Below are positions 24,480-36,789 of a stretch of DNA of 64,000 nucleotides, piece by piece. Position numbers and translations under genes: made by a program. The notes beneath the pieces are model-generated. The model worked only from the letters and a program-made list of their open reading frames with translations, was not told the DNA's origin and did no database searches. Position 1 is the first letter of the stretch. Each line of letters opens with the position of its first letter. The DNA is from Nansenia antarctica (taxonomy: Eukaryota; Chordata; Actinopteri; Argentiniformes; Microstomatidae): positions 31,602,693 through 31,666,692 of the forward strand of contig OZ022349.1 of the NCBI GenBank assembly GCA_963989245.1. The letters run 5' to 3'.

Positions 24480-26865
24480 AAGTTGCTCTGATTGTCATTT
24501 ATAGTTACATTATAGGAGCATTCTGTCAAAATGTGCTCGAGAAAGGCAGAAAACAACACTTTGATAGTTTGATATAACTTGAGAACGAATGCAAAAAACA
24601 GTCCACTCTAAGAACAGGCCGCTTGGACACTTTCAGAACAGCTCTATTAATGACTGAAAACAGCTCTCGAAGAGATTGTCAAAAGAGACTCCGAAAACGA
24701 AACGTTGATCACTTTTGAGCAGAAGGCTGCACACACGCAATTCAAGTTGCTCTGATTGTCATTTAGAGTTACATTATAGGAGCATTCAGCAACAAGTCAA
24801 AATGTGCTCCAGAAAAGCAGAAAACAACACTGATAGAACTTGAGAACGAATGCAAAAAACAGTCCACTCTCAGAACAGGCCGCTTGGACACTTTCAGAAC
24901 AGCTCTGTTAATGACTGAAAACAGCTCTCGAAGAGATTGTCAAAAGAGACTCTGAAAACGAAACGTTGATCACTTTTGAGCAAAAGGCTGCACACACGCA
25001 ATTCAAGTTGCTCTGATTGTCATTTAGAGTTACATTATAGGAGCATTCAACAACAAGTCAAAATGTGCTCCAGAAAGACAGAAAACAACACTTTGATATA
25101 ACTTGAGAACGAATGCAAAAAACAGTCCACTCTCAGAACAGGCTGCTTGGACACTTTCAGAACAGCTCTGTTAATGACTGAAATCAGCTCTTTAAGAGAT
25201 TGTCAAAAGAGACTCTGAAAACGAAACATTGATAACTTTTGAGCAAAAGGCTGCACACACGTAATTCAACATACTCTGATTGTCATTTAGAGTTACATTA
25301 TAGGAGCATTCAACAACAAGTCAAAATGTGCTCCAGAAAGGCAGAAAACAACACTTTGATAGTTTGATATAACTTGAGAACGAATGCAAAAAACAGTCCA
25401 CTCTAAGAACAGGCCGCTTGGACACTTTCAGAACAGCTCTGTTAATGACTGAAAACAGCTCTCGAAGAGATTGTCAAAAGAGACTCCGAAAACGAAACGT
25501 TGATCACTTTTGAGCAAAAGGCTGCACACACGCAATTCAAGTTGCTCTGATTGTCATTTAGAGTTACATTATAGGAGCATTCAGCAACAAGTCAAAATGT
25601 GCTCCAGAAAAGCAGAAAACAACACTGATAGAACTTGAGAACGAATGCAAAAAACAGTCCACTCTCAGAACAGGCCGCTTGGACACTTTCAGAACAGCTC
25701 TGTTAATGACTGAAAACAGCTCTCGAAGAGATTGTCAAAAGAGACTCTGAAAACGAAACGTTGATCACTTTTGAGCAAAAGGCTGCACACACGCAATTCA
25801 AGTTGCTCTGATTGTCATTTAGAGTAATATTATAGGAGCATTCAACAACAAGTCAAAATGTGCTCGAGAAAGGCAGAAAACAACACTTTGATATAACTTG
25901 AGAACGAATGCAAAAAACAGTCCACTCTCAGAACAGGCTGCTTGGACACTTTCAGAACAGCTCTGTTAATGACTGAAATCAGCTCTTTAGGAGATTGTCA
26001 AAAGAGACTCTGAAAACGAAACATTGATCACTTTTGAGCAAAAGGCTGCACACACGTAATTCAACATACTCTGATTGTCATTTAGAGTTACATTATAGGA
26101 GCATTCAACAACAAGTCAAAATGTGCTCCAGAAAGGCAGAAAACAACACTTTGATAGTTTGATATAACTTGAGAACGAATGCAAAAAACAGTCCACTCTA
26201 AGAACAGGCCGCTTGGACACTTTCAGAACAGCTCTGTTAATGACTGAAAACAGCTCTCGAAGAGATTGTCAAAAGAGACTCCGAAAACGAAACGTTGATC
26301 ACTTTTGAGCAAAAGGCTGCACACACGCAATTCAAGTTGCTCTGATTGTCATTTAGAGTTACATTATAGGAGCATTCAGCAACAAGTCAAAATGTGCTCC
26401 AGAAAAGCAGAAAACAACACTGATAGAACTTGAGAACGAATGCAAAAAACAGTCCACTCTCAGAACAGGCCGCTTGGACACTTTCAGAACAGCTCTGTTA
26501 ATGACTGAAAACAGCTCTCGAAGAGATTGTCAAAAGAGACTCTGAAGACGAAACGTTGATCACTTTTGAGCAAAAGGCTGCACACACGCAATTCAAGTTG
26601 CTCTGATTGTCATTTAGAGTTACATTATAGGAGCATTCAACAACAAGTCAAAATGTGCTCAAGAAAGGCAGAAAACAACACTTTGATAGTTTGATATAAC
26701 TTGAGAACGAATGCAAAAAACAGTCCACTCTAAGAACAGGCCGCTTGGACACTTTCAGAACAGCTCTGTTAATGACTGAAAACAGCTCTCGAAGAGATTG
26801 TCAAAAGAGACTCCGAAAACGAAACGTTGATCACTTTTGAGCAAAAGGCTGCACACACGCAATTC
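24480..26865 (+). repeat. Nine-monomer cassette, copy 3, abutting the G subfamily
   Basis: Same monomer order and private variants as 14,110-16,495, with local changes: TTTATAGTT and GCTCTATTAATG in its E monomer and CTCCAG in place of CTCGAG in its third monomer. Its last monomer (26595, CTCAAG) is followed at once by the first GGATTATTC monomer at 26,866, so this cassette forms the left side of the subfamily junction. The same junction recurs at 31,150. Confidence 0.85.
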
Positions 26866-27136
26866 AAGTTGCTCTGATTGTCATTTAGAGTTACATTATA
26901 GGATTATTCAACAACAAGTCAAAATGTGCTCGTGAAAGGCAGAAAACAACACTTTGATAGTTTGATATAACTTGAGAACGAATGCAAAAAACAGTCCACT
27001 CTAAGAACAGGCCGCTTGGACACTTTCAGAACAGCTCTGTTAATGACTGAAAACAGCTCTCGAAGAGATTGTCAAAAGAGACTCTGAAAACGAAACGTTG
27101 ATCACTTTTGAGCAAAAGGCTGCACACACGCAATTC
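26866..27136 (+). repeat. First G-class monomer, 271 bp
   Basis: Class G is defined by GGATTATTC (or GGAATATTC) at about monomer positions 36-44, CTCGTGAAAGG at 64-74, both TTTGATA copies, CTCGAAG and CGCAATTC. From here to the right edge there are 127 G monomers including the final partial one. This first one has GACTCTG where most have GACTCCG or GACTTCG, a feature shared with its duplicate at 31,150 and with the monomer at 36,790. Confidence 0.92.
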
Positions 27137-27402
27137 AAGTTGCTCTGATTGTCATTTAGAGTTACATTATAGGATTATTCAACAACAAGTCAAAATGTGC
27201 TCGTGAAAGGCAGAAAACAACACTTTGATAGTTTGATATAACTTGAGAACGAATGCAAAAAACAGTCCACTCTCAGGCCGCTTGGACACTTTCAGAACAG
27301 CTCTGTTAATGACTGAAAACAGCTCTCGAAGAGATTGTCAAAAGAGACTCCGAAAACGAAACGTTGATTACTTTTGAGCAAAAGGCTGCACACACGCAAT
27401 TC
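27137..27402 (+). repeat. G monomer with 5 bp deletion, 266 bp (also 31,421; 34,375; 34,641)
   Basis: CTCTCAGAACAGGCCGC is reduced to CTCTCAGGCCGC. The missing five bases lie between two AG dinucleotides, so the deletion fits slippage or misalignment at a minimal direct repeat. Four copies carry it: 27,137-27,402, 31,421-31,686, 34,375-34,640 and 34,641-34,906. The last two are adjacent, so the deletion form itself was tandemly duplicated. It is not seen right of 34,906. Confidence 0.92.
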
Positions 27403-29028
27403 AAGTTGCTCTGATTGTCATTTAGAGTAACATTATAGGATTATTCAACAACAAGTCAAAATGTGCTCGTGAAAGGCAGAAAACAACACTTTGATAGTTT
27501 GATATAACTTGAGAACGAATGCAAAAAACAGTCCACTCTAAGAACAGGCCGCTTGGACACTTTCAGAACAGCTCTGTTAATGACTGAAAACAGCTCTCGA
27601 AGAGATTGTCAAAAGAGACTCCGAAAACGAAACGTTGATCACTTTTGAGCAAAAGGCTGCACACACGCAATTCAAGTTGCTCTGATTGTCATTTAGAGTT
27701 ACATTATAGGAATATTCAACAACAAGTCAAAATGTGCTCGTGAAAGGCAGAAAACAACACTTTGATAGTTTGATATAACTTGAGAACGAATGCAAAAAAC
27801 AGTCCACTCTAAGAACAGGCCGCTTGGACACTTTCAGAACAGCTCTGTTAATGACTGAAAACAGCTCTCGAAGAGATTGTCAAAAGAGACTCCGAAAACG
27901 AAACGTTGATCACTTTTGAGCAAAAGGCTGCACACACGCAATTCAAGTTGCTCTGATTGTCATTTAGAGTTACATTATAGGAATATTCAACAACAAGTCA
28001 AAATGTGCTCATGAAAGGCAGAAAACAACACTTTGATAGTTTGATATAACTTGAGAACGAATGCAAAAAACAGTCCACTCTAAGAACAGGCCGCTTGGAC
28101 ACTTTCAGAACAGCTCTGTTAATGACTGAAAACAGCTCTCGAAGAGATTGTCAAAAGAGACTCCGAAAACGAAACGTTGATCACTTTTGAGCAAAAGGCT
28201 GCACACACGCAATTCAAGTTGCTCTGATTGTCATTTAGAGTTACATTATAGGAATATTCAACAACAAGTCAAAATGTGCTCGTGAAAGGCAGAAAACAAC
28301 ACTTTGATAGTTTGATATAACTTGAGAACGAATGCAAAAAACAGTCCACTCTAAGAATAGGCCGCTTGGACACTTTCAGAACAGCTCTGTTAATGACTGA
28401 AAACAGCTCTCGAAGAGATTGTCAAAAGAGACTCCGAAAACGAAACGTTGATCACTTTTGAGCAAAAGGCTGCACACACGCAATTCAAGTTGCTCTGATT
28501 GTCATTTAGAGTTACATTATAGGATTATTCAACAACAAGTCAAAATGTGCTCGTGAAAGGCAGAAAACAACACTTTGATAGTTTGATATAACTTGAGAAC
28601 GAATGCAAAAAACAGTCCACTCTAAGAACAGGCCGCTTGGACACTTTCAGAACAGCTCTGTTAATGACTGAAAACAGCTCTCGAAGAGATTGTCAAAAGA
28701 GACTCCGAAAACGAAACGTTGATCACTTTTGAGCAAAAGGCTGCACACACGCAATTCAAGTTGCTCTGATTGTCATTTAGAGTTACATTATAGGATTATT
28801 CAACAACAAGTCAAAATGTGCTCGTGAAAGGCAGAAAACAACACTTTGATAGTTTGATATAACTTGAGAACGAATGCAAAAAACAGTCCACTCTAAGAAC
28901 AGGCCGCTTGGACACTTTCAGAACAGCTCTGTTAATGACTGAAAACAGCTCTCGAAGAGATTGTCAAAAGAGACTCCGAAAACGAAACGTTGATCACTTT
29001 TGAGCAAAAGGCTGCACACACGCAATTC

Positions 29029-29288
29029 AAGTTGCTCTGATTGTCATTAAGAGTTACATTATAGGAGCATTCAGCAACAAGTCAAAATGTGCTCCAGAAA
29101 AGCAGAAAACAACACTGATAGAACTTGAGAACGAATGCAAAAACAGTCCACTCTCAGAACAGGCCGCTTGGACACTTTCAGAACAGCTCTGTTAATGACT
29201 GAAAACAGCTCTCGAAGAGATTGTCAAAAGAGACTCTGAAAACGAAACGTTGATTACTTTTGAGCAAAAGGCTGCACACACGCAATTC
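29029..29288 (+). repeat. Variant class B monomer, 260 bp (also 33,042; 33,573; 35,178)
   Basis: These four B monomers share GTCATTAAGAG (for GTCATTTAGAG), a run of five A in GCAAAAACAGTCC (one fewer than usual) and GTTGATTAC. They lie among G monomers, apart from other B copies, and form their own sublineage. At 33,042-34,103 the pair variant-B plus TAACATT-type G (531 bp) is present twice in tandem. Confidence 0.9.
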
Positions 29289-32200
29289 AAGTTGCTCTGA
29301 TTGTCATTTAGAGTTACATTATAGGAGCATTCAACAACAAGTCAAAATGTGCTCGAGAAAGACAGAAAACAACACTTTGATATAACTTGAGAACGAATGC
29401 AAAAAACAGTCCACTCTCAGAACAGGCTGCTTGGACACTTTCAGAACAGCTCTTTTAATGACTGAAATCAGCTCTTTAAGAGATTGTCAAAAGAGACTCT
29501 GAAAACGAAACATTGATAACTTTTGAGCAAAAGGCTGCACACACGTAATTCAACATACTCTGATTGTCATTTAGAGTTACATTATAGGAGCATTCAACAA
29601 CAAGTCAAAATGTGCTCCAGAAAGGCAGAAAACAACACTTTGATAGTTTGATATAACTTGAGAACGAATGCAAAAAACAGTCCACTCTAAGAACAGGCCG
29701 CTTGGACACTTTCAGAACAGCTCTGTTAATGACTGAAAACAGCTCTCGAAGAGATTGTCAAAAGAGACTCCGAAAACGAAACGTTGATCACTTTTGAGCA
29801 AAAGGCTGCACACACGCAATTCAAGTTGCTCTGATTGTCATTTAGAGTTACATTATAGGAGCATTCAGCAACAAGTCAAAATGTGCTCCAGAAAAGCAGA
29901 AAACAACACTGATAGAACTTGAGAACGAATGCAAAAAACAGTCCACTCTCAGAACAGGCCGCTTGGACACTTTCAGAACAGCTCTGTTAATGACTGAAAA
30001 CAGCTCTCGAAGAGATTGTCAAAAGAGACTCTGAAAACGAAACGTTGATCACTTTTGAGCAAAAGGCTGCACACACGCAATTCAAGTTGCTCTGATTGTC
30101 ATTTAGAGTAATATTATAGGAGCATTCAACAACAAGTCAAAATGTGCTCGAGAAAGGCAGAAAACAACACTTTGATATAACTTGAGAACGAATGCAAAAA
30201 ACAGTCCACTCTCAGAACAGGCTGCTTGGACACTTTCAGAACAGCTCTGTTAATGACTGAAATCAGCTCTTTAGGAGATTGTCAAAAGAGACTCTGAAAA
30301 CGAAACATTGATCACTTTTGAGCAAAAGGCTGCACACACGTAATTCAACATACTCTGATTGTCATTTAGAGTTACATTATAGGAGCATTCAACAACAAGT
30401 CAAAATGTGCTCCAGAAAGGCAGAAAACAACACTTTGATAGTTTGATATAACTTGAGAACGAATGCAAAAAACAGTCCACTCTAAGAACAGGCCGCTTGG
30501 ACACTTTCAGAACAGCTCTGTTAATGACTGAAAACAGCTCTCGAAGAGATTGTCAAAAGAGACTCCGAAAACGAAACGTTGATCACTTTTGAGCAAAAGG
30601 CTGCACACACGCAATTCAAGTTGCTCTGATTGTCATTTAGAGTTACATTATAGGAGCATTCAGCAACAAGTCAAAATGTGCTCCAGAAAAGCAGAAAACA
30701 ACACTGATAGAACTTGAGAACGAATGCAAAAAACAGTCCACTCTCAGAACAGGCCGCTTGGACACTTTCAGAACAGCTCTGTTAATGACTGAAAACAGCT
30801 CTCGAAGAGATTGTCAAAAGAGACTCTGAAGACGAAACGTTGATCACTTTTGAGCAAAAGGCTGCACACACGCAATTCAAGTTGCTCTGATTGTCATTTA
30901 GAGTTACATTATAGGAGCATTCAACAACAAGTCAAAATGTGCTCAAGAAAGGCAGAAAACAACACTTTGATAGTTTGATATAACTTGAGAACGAATGCAA
31001 AAAACAGTCCACTCTAAGAACAGGCCGCTTGGACACTTTCAGAACAGCTCTGTTAATGACTGAAAACAGCTCTCGAAGAGATTGTCAAAAGAGACTCCGA
31101 AAACGAAACGTTGATCACTTTTGAGCAAAAGGCTGCACACACGCAATTCAAGTTGCTCTGATTGTCATTTAGAGTTACATTATAGGATTATTCAACAACA
31201 AGTCAAAATGTGCTCGTGAAAGGCAGAAAACAACACTTTGATAGTTTGATATAACTTGAGAACGAATGCAAAAAACAGTCCACTCTAAGAACAGGCCGCT
31301 TGGACACTTTCAGAACAGCTCTGTTAATGACTGAAAACAGCTCTCGAAGAGATTGTCAAAAGAGACTCTGAAAACGAAACGTTGATCACTTTTGAGCAAA
31401 AGGCTGCACACACGCAATTCAAGTTGCTCTGATTGTCATTTAGAGTTACATTATAGGATTATTCAACAACAAGTCAAAATGTGCTCGTGAAAGGCAGAAA
31501 ACAACACTTTGATAGTTTGATATAACTTGAGAACGAATGCAAAAAACAGTCCACTCTCAGGCCGCTTGGACACTTTCAGAACAGCTCTGTTAATGACTGA
31601 AAACAGCTCTCGAAGAGATTGTCAAAAGAGACTCCGAAAACGAAACGTTGATCACTTTTGAGCAAAAGGCTGCACACACGCAATTCAAGTTGCTCTGATT
31701 GTCATTTAGAGTAACATTATAGGATTATTCAACAACAAGTCAAAATGTGCTCGTGAAAGGCAGAAAACAACACTTTGATAGTTTGATATAACTTGAGAAC
31801 GAATGCAAAAAACAGTCCACTCTAAGAACAGGCCGCTTGGACACTTTCAGAACAGCTCTGTTAATGACTGAAAACAGCTCTCGAAGAGATTGTCAAAAGA
31901 GACTCCGAAAACGAAACGTTGATCACTTTTGAGCAAAAGGCTGCACACACGCAATTCAAGTTGCTCTGATTGTCATTTAGAGTTACATTATAGGAATATT
32001 CAACAACAAGTCAAAATGTGCTCGTGAAAGGCAGAAAACAACACTTTGATAGTTTGATATAACTTGAGAACGAATGCAAAAAACAGTCCACTCTAAGAAC
32101 AGGCCGCTTGGACACTTTCAGAACAGCTCTGTTAATGACTGAAAACAGCTCTCGAAGAGATTGTCAAAAGAGACTCCGAAAACGAAACGTTGATCACTTT

Positions 32201-33301
32201 TGAGCAAAAGGCTGCACACACGCAATTCAAGTTGCTCTGATTGTCATTTAGAGTTACATTATAGGAATATTCAACAACAAGTCAAAATGTGCTCGTGAAA
32301 GGCAGAAAACAACACTTTGATAGTTTGATATAACTTGAGAACGAATGCAAAAAACAGTCCACTCTAAGAATAGGCCGCTTGGACACTTTCAGAACAGCTC
32401 TGTTAATGACTGAAAACAGCTCTCGAAGAGATTGTCAAAAGAGACTCCGAAAACGAAACGTTGATCACTTTTGAGCAAAAGGCTGCACACACGCAATTCA
32501 AGTTGCTCTGATTGTCATTTAGAGTTACATTATAGGATTATTCAACAACAAGTCAAAATGTGCTCGTGAAAGGCAGAAAACAACACTTTGATAGTTTGAT
32601 ATAACTTGAGAACGAATGCAAAAAACAGTCCACTCTAAGAACAGGCCGCTTGGACACTTTCAGAACAGCTCTGTTAATGACTGAAAACAGCTCTCGAAGA
32701 GATTGTCAAAAGAGACTCCGAAAACGAAACGTTGATCACTTTTGAGCAAAAGGCTGCACACACGCAATTCAAGTTGCTCTGATTGTCATTTAGAGTTACA
32801 TTATAGGATTATTCAACAACAAGTCAAAATGTGCTCGTGAAAGGCAGAAAACAACACTTTGATAGTTTGATATAACTTGAGAACGAATGCAAAAAACAGT
32901 CCACTCTAAGAACAGGCCGCTTGGACACTTTCAGAACAGCTCTGTTAATGACTGAAAACAGCTCTCGAAGAGATTGTCAAAAGAGACTCCGAAAACCAAA
33001 CGTTGATCACTTTTGAGCAAAAGGCTGCACACACGCAATTCAAGTTGCTCTGATTGTCATTAAGAGTTACATTATAGGAGCATTCAGCAACAAGTCAAAA
33101 TGTGCTCCAGAAAAGCAGAAAACAACACTGATAGAACTTGAGAACGAATGCAAAAACAGTCCACTCTCAGAACAGGCCGCTTGGACACTTTCAGAACAGC
33201 TCTGTTAATGACTGAAAACAGCTCTCGAAGAGATTGTCAAAAGAGACTCTGAAAACGAAACGTTGATTACTTTTGAGCAAAAGGCTGCACACACGCAATT
33301 C
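29289..33301 (+). repeat. Tandem duplication across the subfamily junction, copy 2 (4,013 bp)
   Basis: It directly abuts copy 1 and repeats its order, with a single 271 bp G monomer missing (two AATATT monomers instead of three), which explains 4,013 against 4,284 bp. The AATATT monomer with CTCATG at 27945 is the one without a partner. Private changes here include CTCTTTTAATG near 29,453 and GAAAACCAAACG near 32,993. Confidence 0.88.
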
Positions 33302-35524
33302 AAGTTGCTCTGATTGTCATTTAGAGTAACATTATAGGATTATTCAACAACAAGTCAAAATGTGCTCGTGAAAGGCAGAAAACAACACTTTGATAGTTTG
33401 ATATAACTTGAGAACGAATGCAAAAAACAGTCCACTCTAAGAACAGGCCGCTTGGACACTTTCAGAACAGCTCTGTTAATGACTGAAAACAGCTCTCGAA
33501 GAGATTGTCAAAAGAGACTCCGAAAACGAAACGTTGATCACTTTTGAGCAAAAGGCTGCACACACGCAATTCAAGTTGCTCTGATTGTCATTAAGAGTTA
33601 CATTATAGGAGCATTCAGCAACAAGTCAAAATGTGCTCCAGAAAAGCAGAAAACAACACTGATAGAACTTGAGAACGAATGCAAAAACAGTCCACTCTCA
33701 GAACAGGCCGCTTGGACACTTTCAGAACAGCTCTGTTAATGACTGAAAACAGCTCTCGAAGAGATTGTCAAAAGAGACTCTGAAAACGAAACGTTGATTA
33801 CTTTTGAGCAAAAGGCTGCACACACGCAATTCAAGTTGCTCTGATTGTCATTTAGAGTAACATTATAGGATTATTCAACAACAAGTCAAAATGTGCTCGT
33901 GAAAGGCAGAAAACAACACTTTGATAGTTTGATATAACTTGAGAACGAATGCAAAAAACAGTCCACTCTCAGAACAGGCCGCTTGGACACTTTCAGAACA
34001 GCTCTGTTAATGACTGAAAACAGCTCTCGAAGAGATTGTCAAAAGAGACTCCGAAAACGAAACGTTGATCACTTTTGAGCAAAAGGCTGCACACACGCAA
34101 TTCAAGTTGCTCTGATTGTCATTTAGAGTTACATTATAGGATTATTCAACAACAAGTCAAAATGTGCTCGTGAAAGGCAGAAAACAACACTTTGATAGTT
34201 TGATATAACTTGAGAACGAATGCAAAAAACAGTCCACTCTCAGAACAGGCCGCTTGGACACTTTCAGAACAGCTCTGTTAATGACTGAAAACAGCTCTCG
34301 AAGAGATTGTCAAAAGAGACTCCGAAAACGAAACGTTGATCACTTTTGAGCAAAAGGCTGCACACACGCAATTCAAGTTGCTCTGATTGTCATTTAGAGT
34401 TACATTATAGGATTATTCAACAACAAGTCAAAATGTGCTCGTGAAAGGCAGAAAACAACACTTTGATAGTTTGATATAACTTGAGAACGAATGCAAAAAA
34501 CAGTCCACTCTCAGGCCGCTTGGACACTTTCAGAACAGCTCTGTTAATGTCTGAAAACAGCTCTCGAAGAGATTGTCAAAAGAGACTCTGAAAACGAAAC
34601 GTTGATCACTTTTGAGCAAAAGGCTGCACACACGCAATTCAAGTTGCTCTGATTGTCATTTAGAGTTACATTATAGGATTATTCAACAACAAGTCAAAAT
34701 GTGCTCGTGAAAGGCAGAAAACAACACTTTGATAGTTTGATATAACTTGAGAACGAATGCAAAAAACAGTCCACTCTCAGGCCGCTTGGACACTTTCAGA
34801 ACAGCTCTGTTAATGACTGAAAACAGCTCTCGAAGAGATTGTCAAAAGAGACTCCGAAAACGAAACGTTGATCACTTTTGAGCAAAAGGCTGCACACACG
34901 CAATTCAAGTTGCTCTGATTGTCATTTAGAGTTACATTATAGGATTATTCAACAACAAGTCAAAATGTGCTCGTGAAAGGCAGAAAACAACACTTTGATA
35001 GTTTGATATAACTTGAGAACGAATGCAAAAAACAGTCCACTCTAAGAACAGGCCGCTTGGACACTTTCAGAACAGCTCTGTTAATGACTGAAAACAGCTC
35101 TCGAAGAGATTGTCAAAAGAGACTCCGAAAACGAAACGTTGATCACTTTTGAGCAAAAGGCTGCACACACGCAATTCAAGTTGCTCTGATTGTCATTAAG
35201 AGTTACATTATAGGAGCATTCAGCAACAAGTCAAAATGTGCTCCAGAAAAGCAGAAAACAACACTGATAGAACTTGAGAACGAATGCAAAAACAGTCCAC
35301 TCTCAGAACAGGCCGCTTGGACACTTTCAGAACAGCTCTGTTAATGACTGAAAACAGCTCTCGAAGAGATTGTCAAAAGAGACTCTGAAAACGAAACGTT
35401 GATTACTTTTGAGCAAAAGGCTGCACACACGCAATTCAAGTTGCTCTGATTGTCATTTAGAGTTACATTATAGGATTATTCAACAACAAGTCAAAATGTG
35501 CTCGTGAAAGGCAGAAAACAACAC

Positions 35525-35540
35525 TTTGATAGTTTGATAT
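35525..35540 (+). repeat. Internal 8 bp direct repeat TTTGATAG-TTTGATAT (deletion hot spot)
   Basis: This is the exemplar in a G monomer, monomer positions 88-103. It is present in all long, E and G monomers. Class C has lost exactly one 8 bp copy. Class B has lost the second 8 bp copy plus two T. The two classes retain different bases (TTTGATAT in C, TGATAG in B), so the losses were separate events at the same place. Confidence 0.9.
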
Positions 35541-36521
35541 AACTTGAGAACGAATGCAAAAAACAGTCCACTCTCAGAACAGGCCGCTTGGACACTTTCA
35601 GAACAGCTCTGTTAATGACTGAAAACAGCTCTCGAAGAGATTGTCAAAAGAGACTCCGAAAACGAAACGTTGATCACTTTTGAGCAAAAGGCTGCACACA
35701 CGCAATTCAAGTTGCTCTGATTGTCATTTAGAGTTACATTATAGGATTATTCAACAACAAGTCAAAATGTGCTCGTGAAAGGCAGAAAACAACACTTTGA
35801 TAGTTTGATATAACTTGAGAACGAATGCAAAAAACAGTCCACTCTAAGAACAGGCCGCTTGGACACTTTCAGAACAGCTCTGTTAATGACTGAAAACAGC
35901 TCTCGAAGAGATTGTCAAAAGAGACTCCGAAAACGAAACGTTGATCACTTTTGAGCAAAAGGCTGCACACACGCAATTCAAGTTGCTCTGATTGTCATTT
36001 AGAGTTACATTATAGGATTATTCAACAACAAGTCAAAATGTGCTCGTGAAAGGCAGAAAACAACACTTTGATAGTTTGATATAACTTGAGAACGAATGCA
36101 AAAAACAGTCCACTCTAAGAACAGGCCACTTGGACACTTTCAGAACAGCTCTGTTAATGACTGAAAACAGCTCTCGAAGAGATTGTCAAAAGAGACTTCG
36201 AAAACGAAACGTTGATCACTTTTGAGCAAAAGGCTGCACACACGCAATTCAAGTTGCTCTGATTGTCATTTAGAGTTACATTATAGGATTATTCAACAAC
36301 AAGTCAAAATGTGCTCGTGAAAGGCAGAAAACAACACTTTGATAGTTTGATATAACTTGAGAACGAATGCAAAAAACAGTCCACTCTCAGAACAGGCCGC
36401 TTGGACACTTTCAGAACAGCTCTGTTAATGACTGAAAACAGCTCTCGAAGAGATTGTCAAAAGAGACTCCGAAAACGAAACGTTGATCACTTTTGAGCAA
36501 AAGGCTGCACACACGCAATTC

Positions 36522-36789
36522 AAGTTGCTCTGATTGTCATTTAGAGTTACATTATAGGATTATTCAACAAGTCAAAATGTGCTCGTGAAAGGCAGAAAAC
36601 AACACTTTGATAGTTTGATATAACTTGAGAACGATTGCAAAAAACAGTCCACTCTCAGAACAGGCCGCGTGGACACTTTCAGAACAGCTCTGTTAATGAC
36701 TGAAAACAGCTCTCGAAGAGATTGTCAAAAGAGACTCCGAAAACGAAACGTTGATCACTTTTGAGCAAAAGGCTGCACACACGCAATTC
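36522..36789 (+). repeat. G monomer with 3 bp deletion, 268 bp (also 43,565; 56,298)
   Basis: TTCAACAACAAG is shortened to TTCAACAAG, a loss of one AAC from a short AAC run near monomer positions 45-50. The three copies belong to different types (P, P, T), and this one also has GAACGATTGC and CCGCGTGG, so the deletion probably arose more than once by slippage. The same AAC run is the site of the 7 bp change in class E and of the one-base insertion in two C monomers. Confidence 0.9.

Larger units (their letters stand above)
1..26865 (+). repeat. Region I: mixed array of long, B, C and E monomers
   Basis: This part holds 101 monomers averaging about 266 bp: 43 long (271 bp), 25 class B (261 bp), 27 class C (263-264 bp) and 6 class E (264 bp). 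Almost all carry GGAGCATTC near monomer position 36, unlike the GGATTATTC or GGAATATTC of region II. Classes alternate rather than forming homogeneous runs, most often in the order B-C-long. The right boundary is taken at 26,866, where the first GGATTATTC monomer begins. The divergence between classes, at many fixed sites, is greater than the divergence among region II types, which suggests the classes separated before the present round of amplification. Confidence 0.93.
25005..29288 (+). repeat. Tandem duplication across the subfamily junction, copy 1 (4,284 bp)
   Basis: Monomers in order: C (GAAAGACAG), long, B, C (TAATATT), long, B (GAAGACG), long (CTCAAG), G (ACTCTG), G (266 bp), G (TAACATT), three G with AATATT, two G, and a 260 bp B with CATTAAGAG. 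The same series follows immediately at 29,289 with one AATATT monomer fewer. The copied unit holds seven region I monomers, then eight G monomers, then one B, so subfamily mixing here is partly due to copying an existing junction. Confidence 0.9.
26866..35437 (+). repeat. Transition zone: G monomers interleaved with region I monomers
   Basis: Order: eight G (26866-29028), a cassette remnant of eight region I monomers (29029-31149), seven G (31150-33041), variant B (33042), G (33302), variant B (33573), five G (33833-35177) and variant B (35178). After 35,438 no B, C or E monomer is seen. G monomers here include sublineages that are rare or absent further right: GGAATATTC (27674, 27945, 28216, 31958, 32229), GAGTAACATT (27403, 31687, 33302, 33833) and a 5 bp deletion (27137, 31421, 34375, 34641). 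Confidence 0.92.

Noticed and set aside
35525..35545. TATA-box promoter at GATATAAC
   Set aside because: It is an AT-rich part of the TTTGATA direct repeat with no other promoter element and no downstream gene; it recurs in nearly all monomers.
35602..35614. Steroid receptor response element (AGAACA ... TGTT)
   Set aside because: The half-sites are separated by four bases instead of three and the second half-site reads TGTTAA; a chance resemblance repeated by the array.
35628..35638. CTCT-CGA-AGAG hairpin as a terminator or structured RNA
   Set aside because: A four-base stem is too weak and no T run follows; it is absent from class C, where the site reads CTCTTTAAGAG.
35656..35668. CENP-B box on the reverse strand (TTTCGTTTTCGGAGT near monomer positions 217-231)
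   Set aside because: It begins with TTCG as the box does, but lacks the central A and the CGGG core of the known 17 bp motif; too few required bases match.
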